Assembly (NCBI GenBank): GCA_007116605.1
Contig: SKID01000073.1
Coordinates: 1 to 5,776 of the forward strand
From: Tissierellia bacterium
GTDB taxonomy: Bacteria; Bacillota; Clostridia; Tissierellales; Dethiosulfatibacteraceae
Reading direction: 5' to 3'
Length of the DNA stretch: 5,776 bases
Shown here: piece by piece, positions 1 through 4,675 of the stretch
Layout: each line of letters begins with the position of its first letter
Numbering within the stretch: the stretch's first letter is position 1
Program-made: the position numbers and the translations under genes
Notes under the pieces: generated by a model
The model's input: only the letters and a program-made list of their open reading frames with translations
Told to the model about the DNA's origin: nothing
Databases searched by the model: none

Positions 1-793
1 CCTCATCTAGACCATGTTGATCGATTTGTAACATGTCTAGGGCTTTGTCGGCAATGTCATCGGTGATAATCCCTTTGCCTTTTACTAAGGCATAGTCTCG
101 TACTCTTTTTAGAATACGATTGGCAATCCGAGGGGTTCCTCTTGATCTTTTGGCAATTTGTTTTGCTCCTTCTTCATCAATATGGATATCTAGTATATCG
201 GCAGAACGGGTAATAATTTGAATTAATTCTTCTTGTGTATAGTAGTCTAACTTACAAATCACACCAAATCGGTCTCTTAAAGGTGATGTGAGGGCACCTG
301 CTCTAGTCGTGGCACCAATTAAAGTAAATTTAGGTAAATCTAGTCGAATCGATCTTGCAGAAGGACCTTTGCCTATAATAATATCAAGGGCATAGTCTTC
401 CATAGCAGGATATAAAATTTCTTCTACACTTCGATTAAGTCGATGAATTTCATCGATAAATAACACATCATTTTCATTTAAATTGGTTAAAATGGCTGCT
501 AAATCTCCTGGTCTTTCGATGGCTGGTCCTGATGTAATCCGGATACTCACTTTCATTTCATTGGAAATAATCGTGGATAAGGTGGTCTTCCCAAGTCCAG
601 GAGGTCCATAAAGTAATACATGGTCTAAGGGCTCTTGGCGCATTTGAGCCGCTTGAATATAAATACTCAAACTTTCTTTGACTTTTTCTTGACCGATATA
701 TTGACTTAAACTATCGGGTCTAAGGCCATATTCTGCTATTTCTTCTCCTTGGTTCAATGAGGCTTTTATAATTTCATTGTCTTTATCTGCCAT
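1..793 (-). CDS. ruvB: Holliday junction branch-migration ATPase RuvB (partial, C-terminus off left edge)
   Basis: RuvB is the hexameric AAA+ motor that, loaded by RuvA, drives branch migration of Holliday junctions in recombinational repair. The 264 visible codons carry the family hallmarks: Walker A GPPGLGKTT (about residues 64-71), GPAIERPGDLA (about 89-99), Walker B FIDEIHRL (about 112-119), sensor 1 IGATTRAG (about 159-166), the arginine-finger region SPLRDRFG (170-177) and the sensor 2 region RGTPRIANR (218-226). Family members run about 330-345 residues, so most of the C-terminal winged-helix DNA-binding domain lies beyond the left edge. The start ATG at 793-791 is four bases after the ruvA stop, with GGAG at 807-804 inside the ruvA end, so ruvA and ruvB are probably cotranscribed and translationally coupled. 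The reading frame is open to the edge with no defect. The identity is very secure. Confidence 0.97.
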   Translation of the reverse strand, partial: MADKDNEIIKASLNQGEEIAEYGLRPDSLSQYIGQEKVKESLSIYIQAAQMRQEPLDHVLLYGPPGLGKTTLSTIISNEMKVSIRITSGPAIERPGDLAAILTNLNENDVLFIDEIHRLNRSVEEILYPAMEDYALDIIIGKGPSARSIRLDLPKFTLIGATTRAGALTSPLRDRFGVICKLDYYTQEELIQIITRSADILDIHIDEEGAKQIAKRSRGTPRIANRILKRVRDYALVKGKGIITDDIADKALDMLQIDQHGLDE

Positions 794-797
794 AAGA

Positions 798-1385
798 TCA
801 CTGCTCCATTTTCCTTAATAATTGACTGATGATTTGTTCTTCAGATAAATCTGTGCTATCAATTTTTTGCATGGCTTTTCTGACTTCACTTGCACTAAAA
901 CCCAGACTTGCCATGACTTCCATCACTGCATCATAAGATTGTCCTTGCCTTGTGTGAATGGATTCTTTAGATGGCATTAAAAAGTCGCCTTTAATTTTAT
1001 CTTTCAGTTCGATTATGATTTTTTCAGCCGTTTTTTTCCCTATACCAGAAGCCATGGCAATATATTTTGAATCTTCATTCACAATGGCTCTTTTTAAATG
1101 ATCCACTTCTCCAAGGGATAGAATAGATAAGGCTGCTTTTGGACCCACGCCACTGAGTTTGATTAATGACTCAAATAGTTCGAGTTCCTGTCGGGAGATA
1201 AAACCATAGAGTGTGAGTTGATCTTCTCGTACATATAAATGGGTGAAAAGGGTGGTTTCTTTATTTATAAATACTTGCTTGATGGTATTGGCTGATGTAA
1301 ACAGGCTGTAACCCATGCCTTGGTTGTCTAGTACGATCCATTGCTCTTCTATGAATTTAACTGATCCTGTAATGTAATGGTACAT
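798..1385 (-). CDS. ruvA: Holliday junction DNA-binding protein RuvA
   Basis: RuvA binds the four-way junction as a tetramer or octamer, holds it square-planar and recruits RuvB. The 195-residue product matches the family length of about 190-205. It shows the N-terminal OB-fold domain (1-62, beginning MYHYITGSV), two helix-hairpin-helix motifs (KLSGVGPKAALSIL about 76-89, and ASGIGKKTAEKIIIELKDK about 112-130), a variable linker rich in polar residues (about 134-150), and the small C-terminal domain III (about 151-195), which in the family contacts RuvB. The start ATG is preceded by a strong GGAGG (1395-1391) at five-base spacing. The stop is TGA. Unlike the other genes here it has no close upstream neighbour: a 443-bp gap separates it from ruvC, so it may have its own promoter or depend on readthrough across the repeat region. 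The identity is very secure. Confidence 0.97.
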   Translation of the reverse strand: MYHYITGSVKFIEEQWIVLDNQGMGYSLFTSANTIKQVFINKETTLFTHLYVREDQLTLYGFISRQELELFESLIKLSGVGPKAALSILSLGEVDHLKRAIVNEDSKYIAMASGIGKKTAEKIIIELKDKIKGDFLMPSKESIHTRQGQSYDAVMEVMASLGFSASEVRKAMQKIDSTDLSEEQIISQLLRKMEQ

Positions 1386-1460
1386 GGTTTCCTCCGCTTA
1401 TTATTTATATTTGAGCTGCTTTTTAATCGAAGATCATCGTGTTTCCCTCACCGCTTCACA

Positions 1461-1506
1461 TTTGATGTCTTGTAATATATCAATATTAAGGAAACAAGAC
1501 ATCAAA
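1461..1506. repeat. Perfect 13-bp inverted repeat (hairpin) upstream of ruvA
   Basis: TTTGATGTCTTGT (1461-1473) is exactly complementary to ACAAGACATCAAA (1494-1506), with a 20-base AT-rich loop. The loop itself can pair five more bases (AATAT 1474-1478 with ATATT 1483-1487). No T-run follows either arm, so it is not a typical terminator. It lies about 75 bases upstream of the ruvA start and could be an operator, an RNA hairpin in the ruvA leader, or a small mobile-element remnant. Direct repeats CGCTTCA flank it at 1452-1458 and 1514-1520. Confidence 0.75.
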
Positions 1507-1541
1507 AGAGGCGCGCTTCAGGAAAATGATTGATCTTTTAG

Positions 1542-1547
1542 ATTATA
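1542..1547 (-). promoter_or_regulatory. Possible -10 box (TATAAT) for ruvAB
   Basis: The minus strand reads a perfect TATAAT here, about 155 bases upstream of the ruvA start. No good TTGACA-like -35 box lies at 16-18 bases spacing (the sequence there is close to TAGCAC), and there is no TGn extension. In an AT-rich spacer such a hexamer can occur by chance. If real, the transcript would begin near 1535 and include the 1461-1506 hairpin in its leader, but exclude the tandem repeats. Confidence 0.2.
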
Positions 1548-1579
1548 TATTGAAATGGCGCTATGTGCTACTTAACTTT

Positions 1580-1618
1580 GGATAAAACATGCATCTCCGA
1601 TGAGTCGCGCATTATGTG
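1580..1618 (+). repeat. Tandem degenerate repeat, copy 1
   Basis: This 39-base copy begins GGATAAAACATGCATC and ends GTCGCGCATTATGTG. Relative to copies 2 and 3 it has about five extra bases between the GGATAAAA half and the TCGCGCATTAT core (1605-1615). A degenerate fragment, GCGCTATGTG at 1558-1567, lies just to its left and may be the end of a decayed further copy. Confidence 0.8.
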
Positions 1619-1628
1619 GTTATTTGCT

Positions 1629-1652
1629 TCCTTTCGCTTTAATTAAAAAGGA
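1629..1652. repeat. Hairpin in the spacer after repeat copy 1
   Basis: TCCTTT (1629-1634) can pair with AAAGGA (1647-1652) around a 12-base loop. The right arm runs into the GGATA start of repeat copy 2. It is short and weak alone. It is listed because hairpins occur at the same relative place after copies 2 and 3 with different arm sequences. Confidence 0.45.
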
Positions 1653-1683
1653 TACAACATGCATCCGATTCGCGCATTATTTG
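1650..1683 (+). repeat. Tandem degenerate repeat, copy 2
   Basis: This 34-base copy begins GGATACAACATGCATCC and ends TTCGCGCATTATTTG. It starts 70 bases after copy 1 and carries the shared TCGCGCATTAT core at 1670-1680. It matches copy 3 at 27 of 34 positions without gaps. Confidence 0.8.
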
Positions 1684-1715
1684 ATCCTTAGCTTTAACTT
1701 CAGCAATTTAAGGAT
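1684..1715. repeat. Hairpin in the spacer after repeat copy 2
   Basis: ATCCTTA (1684-1690) is exactly complementary to TAAGGAT (1709-1715), with an 18-base loop in which GCT (1691-1693) can extend the stem by pairing with AGC (1702-1704) across a small bulge. The right arm overlaps the first bases of repeat copy 3, so this stem and the GGATA/TATCC pairing inside copy 3 cannot form together. Confidence 0.5.
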
Positions 1716-1745
1716 AAAATCCGTATCCGAGTCGCGCATTATGTG
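1712..1745 (+). repeat. Tandem degenerate repeat, copy 3
   Basis: This 34-base copy begins GGATAAAATCCGTATCC and ends GTCGCGCATTATGTG. It starts 62 bases after copy 2 and carries the TCGCGCATTAT core at 1732-1742. Its first 17 bases form an internal GGATA/TATCC inverted pair. Its last base is shared with the left arm of the 1745-1783 hairpin. Confidence 0.8.
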
Positions 1746-1783
1746 ACCCTTTGTTACATTTAAATCTCAAAAAACAAAGGGTC
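1745..1783. repeat. Perfect 11-bp inverted repeat (hairpin) downstream of ruvC
   Basis: GACCCTTTGTT (1745-1755) is exactly complementary to AACAAAGGGTC (1773-1783), with a 17-base loop containing the palindrome ATTTAAAT. It lies 45 bases past the ruvC stop, where a terminator for the hflX-ruvC unit would be expected. However, neither strand has a T-run after the stem, so rho-independent termination is not supported. It occupies the same position after copy 3 as the smaller hairpins do after copies 1 and 2. Confidence 0.7.
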
Positions 1784-1797
1784 TAAATACTAAGCAG

Positions 1798-1816
1798 GGA
1801 GGATGCTGTTTTATCC
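1798..1816 (-). repeat. Inverted partial copy of the repeat, next to the ruvC end
   Basis: The minus strand reads GGATAAAACAGCATCCTCC, matching the start of copy 1 (GGATAAAACATGCATCTCC, 1580-1598) except for one inserted and one deleted base. It is therefore inverted relative to copies 1-3. Just outside it, the minus strand reads GCACATTAT (1828-1820), close to the GCGCATTAT part of the core. The two copies together could be terminal inverted repeats of a 237-bp element. Confidence 0.7.
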
Positions 1817-1828
1817 TTGATAATGTGC

Positions 1829-2320
1829 CTACAATCTGAAGCTTTCCTTGAATTTGAGGGAGTGCCCATGACAAACTGCCACGGCTAGAGCATCAGCTGC
1901 ATCATCCGGCTTAGGAATTTCCTTTAAGTTTAAGATGATTTTAACCATCTCTTGCATTTGTTTTTTGTCTGCTCTGCCATAGCCTACTAAGCCTTGTTTG
2001 ACTTGTAAAGGGGTGTATTCATAGATAGGTATATGGGCATTGGCTGCTGCTAATATATGGACTCCTCGAGCTTGTCCTACTGTAATGATGGTTTTACTGT
2101 TTTTATTAAAAAACAATTCTTCTATAGCAACTGCATCGGGGTGATAAGTGTGAAATAATTGGGTGTACCCATCGTAGATGGTTTTGAGACGGTCCCCCAT
2201 TTTTTGTTTGCTTGGTGTTCTAAAGACACCATAGTCCAATACTTTAAACCGATTCCCTACATATTGAAGTACGCCATATCCTGATATGGCATAGCCAGGA
2301 TCGATGCCTACAATAATCAT
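1829..2320 (-). CDS. ruvC: Crossover junction endodeoxyribonuclease RuvC
   Basis: RuvC is the dimeric, metal-dependent resolvase that nicks opposite strands of the Holliday junction presented by RuvAB. The RNase H-like fold and all four acidic catalytic positions are present: D7 in the N-terminal IVGIDPG, E67 in AIEELFFNKN, and D140 and D143 in DDAADALAVAV, followed by the conserved CHGH. I chose ATG at 2320-2318, giving 163 residues, because the family begins right at M-x-x-x-GIDPG. A GTG at 2344 would add eight non-conserved residues. With the chosen start, the psuG stop and ruvC start share ATGA, a classic coupling arrangement. There is only a weak GGGTG upstream, so initiation probably depends on ribosomes finishing psuG. 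The stop is TAG, followed directly by the repeat-rich gap. The identity is very secure. Confidence 0.96.
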   Translation of the reverse strand: MIIVGIDPGYAISGYGVLQYVGNRFKVLDYGVFRTPSKQKMGDRLKTIYDGYTQLFHTYHPDAVAIEELFFNKNSKTIITVGQARGVHILAAANAHIPIYEYTPLQVKQGLVGYGRADKKQMQEMVKIILNLKEIPKPDDAADALAVAVCHGHSLKFKESFRL

Positions 2321-3246
2321 GGTTGACACCCATTTTTCTGACACTTAGCATAAGCAATGGCAATATCTGCACCGACTTTCGCATTATGCATGACTAGGGC
2401 TATATTGGCTTCTAAGCTGGTATTTTGAGTCAGTTGTTTCATCTTGTCTAATAAGTAAGGTGTGGTTTCTTTCCCTTTGACGCCTTCTTTTTCTGCATCT
2501 TGTAAAGCTGTTTGTATCATTTGATCCATATAGGTCTTGTCTAATTCGTGTGCTTTGGGTATGGGGTTTCCAATGACCACCCCTCCTGTTAATCCTAAAT
2601 CCCATTTAATCTTTAATATTGAAGCCATTTCTTCTGGACTATCTACTTGAGCATCACAATCATACCCGCTATCTGAATGGTAAAACGCAGGGAAACGTTG
2701 TGTTTGATATCCGATGACAGGAACCCCTAAAGTTTCTAATTTTTCTAATGTTAATCCAATATCTAATATAGACTTCACGCCTGCACATACTACGGCTACT
2801 GAAGTTTGGGACAGTTCTGTAAGATCTGCTGAAATATCAAATGATTGGGCTGCCCCTCGATGGACACCACCTATGCCCCCTGTGACAAAAATCTTAATTC
2901 CTGCTAAATTGGCAGCTATCATGGTTCCTGAAACCGTCGTCGCTCCATGTTGCCCTTTGGCTAAAATCATGGGTAAGTCTCTACGGCTTGCTTTTATCAC
3001 AGGTTTTGTGTTGGCTAAAAAATGGATTTGTTCTTCTGTTAGCCCTACAATGATTTGACCCTTTATAATTCCTATGGTGGCAGGGATTGCTCCTTGTTTT
3101 CTTATCACTTGTTCTACTTGTTTTGCAGTTTCTAAGTTTTTAGGGTAAGGCATCCCATGGGCGATAATAGTGGACTCTAAAGCCACTAGCGGTTCTTGAT
3201 TGGTTAAGGCTTCTTTGATGGGTTGATTAATTATCCATTTTTCCAT
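2317..3246 (-). CDS. psuG: Pseudouridine-5'-phosphate glycosidase PsuG
   Basis: PsuG cleaves the C-C glycosidic bond of pseudouridine 5'-phosphate to uracil and ribose 5-phosphate (a reversible reaction), which lets the cell recycle pseudouridine from RNA turnover. The product is 309 residues, as expected for the family (about 300-312). Expected active-site positions are visible: E24 in VALESTIIAHGMPYP, K85 in IKASRRDLP, the metal-ligand aspartate D141 in FDISADL, the Schiff-base lysine K158 in CAGVKSILDIG, and N281 in EANIALV. The glycine-rich segments VTGGIGGVHRGA (121-132) and GGVVIGNPIP (221-230) are also typical. It starts one base after the yebC stop with GAGG just upstream, and overlaps ruvC by four bases. 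The partner kinase gene psuK is not in this window. Its placement between yebC and ruvC is functionally unexplained. The identity is secure. Confidence 0.95.
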   Translation of the reverse strand: MEKWIINQPIKEALTNQEPLVALESTIIAHGMPYPKNLETAKQVEQVIRKQGAIPATIGIIKGQIIVGLTEEQIHFLANTKPVIKASRRDLPMILAKGQHGATTVSGTMIAANLAGIKIFVTGGIGGVHRGAAQSFDISADLTELSQTSVAVVCAGVKSILDIGLTLEKLETLGVPVIGYQTQRFPAFYHSDSGYDCDAQVDSPEEMASILKIKWDLGLTGGVVIGNPIPKAHELDKTYMDQMIQTALQDAEKEGVKGKETTPYLLDKMKQLTQNTSLEANIALVMHNAKVGADIAIAYAKCQKNGCQP

Positions 3247-3247
3247 A

Positions 3248-4000
3248 TTAAAGTTCCTCTTCTTCTAAGGCTTCTGGTAATTGACAGTTATGATAAACCT
3301 CTTGTACATCATCATTATCTTCTAAGGCATCAATGAGTTTTAAAATCTTCTTGGCTATGTCTAAGTCATTCACGGCTACTTGTGTCTTAGGGATTAATGT
3401 CACTTCTGCCCCTAATATGGGAACATCCAGTGCTTTAATGACTTGATTAACTTGTTGATGGTTTTCAGGAAGACTGAAAATTTCAATCACTGTCTCTTCT
3501 GTTTTCATGTCTTCTGCTCCATTTTCTATGGCTGTCAACATGAGTAGATCCTCATCTTTCACAGCTTGTTTTTCTATGGCTATCACACCCAACCGATCAA
3601 ATAAATAGGCCACACAATTTGATGAACCTAAGTTTCCATCATATTTGGTGAAATAATGTCTCACATCTGCTGCTGTTCTATTTTTATTATCTGTTAAGGC
3701 ATGGACGATAAACGCTGTACCTCCAGGTCCATAACCTTCGTAAGTGATGGTTTCAAAGGCAGCACTGCCATCATTGCTGGCACCTTTTTTGATGGCTCTA
3801 TCGATATTGTCATTGGGCATGTTTTCTGCCTTTGCTTTTTCTATTGCATTTGCTAGTGCTGTATTATAGTCGGGATCAGATCCGCCTTCTTTTGCTGCCA
3901 CTGTTAGGGCACGGGACAGCTTTGTAAAAATTTTTGATCTTTTGGCATCTTGTCTGCCTTTTCGATGTTTCGTATTGGCCCATTTTGAATGTCCAGCCAT
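3248..4000 (-). CDS. yebC: YebC/TACO1-family translation factor (UPF0082/DUF28)
   Basis: The 250-residue product begins with the family signature MAGHSKWANTKHRK and carries NMPNDNIDRAIKKG (60-73), YEGYGPGGTAFIVHALTDNKNRT (87-109; the first part is the most conserved) and LGSSNCVAYLFDR (124-136). These are the landmarks of the three-domain YebC fold. Members were long listed as probable transcriptional regulators. The mitochondrial homologue TACO1 and recent bacterial work instead link the family to translation, relieving ribosome stalling at proline-rich stretches. Which subfamily behaves this way cannot be settled from this sequence. The C-terminus is unusually acidic (EALEEEEL). A perfect AGGAGG at 4013-4008 with seven-base spacing supports the start and suggests strong translation. 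The preceding gene ends 19 bases upstream and psuG begins one base downstream. The family assignment is secure; the exact role is less so. Confidence 0.94.
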   Translation of the reverse strand: MAGHSKWANTKHRKGRQDAKRSKIFTKLSRALTVAAKEGGSDPDYNTALANAIEKAKAENMPNDNIDRAIKKGASNDGSAAFETITYEGYGPGGTAFIVHALTDNKNRTAADVRHYFTKYDGNLGSSNCVAYLFDRLGVIAIEKQAVKDEDLLMLTAIENGAEDMKTEETVIEIFSLPENHQQVNQVIKALDVPILGAEVTLIPKTQVAVNDLDIAKKILKLIDALEDNDDVQEVYHNCQLPEALEEEEL

Positions 4001-4019
4001 GTTATTTCCTCCTCTGGGA

Positions 4020-4673
4020 TTATTCTATAGGATAAATGTTATTATTTTCTTCTAGATAATAAGTTCGTTGTTGTTCTTCCCAATCTAATTGATCTGAAGT
4101 CAGTTCCACTAGATGCTCATAAACTTGTGATACTTGGGTTTCTTTAATGAGTAATATAAATTGTGGTTTTGCTTCAAATGTTTTGCTAATCAGATGACAA
4201 GGCATGCTTTCTAAACGGTTTTCAAGTTTGCCTAATAAGGCATAATCAAATGTGATGGCTACTTGAACAAACCCTTGTGCAGTCATTATCTTGCCTTGGT
4301 CTACGCTTTGTTTTGCCACTTTGCTATAGGCTCTTGCTAAACCCCCTGTGCCTAATTTGATACCTCCAAAATAGCGGATAACAATGACCACTAAGTGGGT
4401 TAGATTTTCTGATTTTAAATAATTGATCATGGGGATTCCAGCCGTGCCATTAGGTTCACCATCATCGGAATATCGTTGAACTTCTTGTTGGTATCCTAAA
4501 ATATAGGCATATACATAATGGGTTGCCCCTTTAAAAGTTTGCTTGCTTTTTTCAATGGCCTCTATGGCTTCTTCTTCGGTTTTAATTGGGACTGCAATGC
4601 CAATAAATCTTGATTTGTTAATGATTTCTTCCCATTGCCCCATCTGATAAATGGTTCGATATGCTGGTAACAT
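4020..4673 (-). CDS. yigZ: YigZ/IMPACT-family protein (UPF0029 plus DUF1949 domains)
   Basis: The 217-residue product has the N-terminal UPF0029/IMPACT domain with its signatures: SRFIG (21-25), ATHYVYAY (50-57), DDGEPNGTAGIPM (70-82) and RYFGGIKLGTGGLARAY (100-116). A C-terminal region (about 135-210) fits the ferredoxin-like DUF1949 domain. The two-domain layout and length match E. coli YigZ and Bacillus YvyE. The biochemical role in bacteria is not established. The eukaryotic IMPACT protein modulates the translation-stress kinase GCN2, and a nucleic-acid or translation-related role is often suggested from the fold. The start ATG is two bases after the hflX stop, and GGTGA (4685-4681), inside the hflX end, serves as a ribosome binding site. 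Cotranscription with hflX and yebC is consistent with a translation-linked job but does not prove it. Confidence 0.92.
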   Translation of the reverse strand: MLPAYRTIYQMGQWEEIINKSRFIGIAVPIKTEEEAIEAIEKSKQTFKGATHYVYAYILGYQQEVQRYSDDGEPNGTAGIPMINYLKSENLTHLVVIVIRYFGGIKLGTGGLARAYSKVAKQSVDQGKIMTAQGFVQVAITFDYALLGKLENRLESMPCHLISKTFEAKPQFILLIKETQVSQVYEHLVELTSDQLDWEEQQRTYYLEENNNIYPIE

Positions 4674-4675
4674 TT

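Larger units (their letters stand above)
1386..1828. other. 443-bp non-coding, repeat-rich interval between ruvC and ruvA
   Basis: No plausible gene is visible on either strand; the frames are short, lack ribosome binding sites and do not resemble proteins. The interval is more structured than expected for a gap within a ruvCAB cluster. It holds three direct copies of a degenerate motif (1580-1618, 1650-1683, 1712-1745), an inverted partial copy (1798-1816), hairpin-forming stretches after each copy (1629-1652, 1684-1715, 1745-1783), and an independent perfect 13-bp inverted repeat (1461-1506). No hairpin is followed by a T-run on either strand, so none is a standard intrinsic terminator. The last stretch before ruvA (1386-1460) is AT-rich and holds the ruvA ribosome binding site. 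If transcribed from ruvC or from an internal promoter, this would be a long structured leader for ruvAB. Confidence 0.8.

Noticed and set aside
1478..1483. TTGATA on the minus strand as a -35 box for ruvA
   Set aside because: At 17-base spacing the corresponding -10 hexamer is TGTGAA, which is a poor match, and the hexamer lies inside the hairpin loop.
1563..1646. 27-codon plus-strand frame through repeat copy 1
   Set aside because: It has no ribosome binding site, is antisense to the surrounding operon, and the repeat copies are not spaced in multiples of three, so coding of the repeats is unlikely.
1580..1745. CRISPR-like array (three repeats with spacers of about 30 bases)
   Set aside because: The repeats are only about 80 percent alike and differ in length, the spacers share CTTTAA-type sequence and hairpins rather than being unrelated, there are only three copies, and no cas gene is visible.
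1745..1783. Intrinsic terminator after ruvC
   Set aside because: The 11-bp stem is good and well placed, but no T-run follows on either strand and the loop is long, so a rho-independent terminator cannot be claimed.
2384..2605. 73-codon minus-strand frame
   Set aside because: It is an out-of-frame reading of psuG, which fully explains the region.
2714..3058. 114-codon plus-strand open frame
   Set aside because: It lies entirely antisense inside psuG, whose protein sequence is strongly conserved. It is a shadow frame with no family resemblance.
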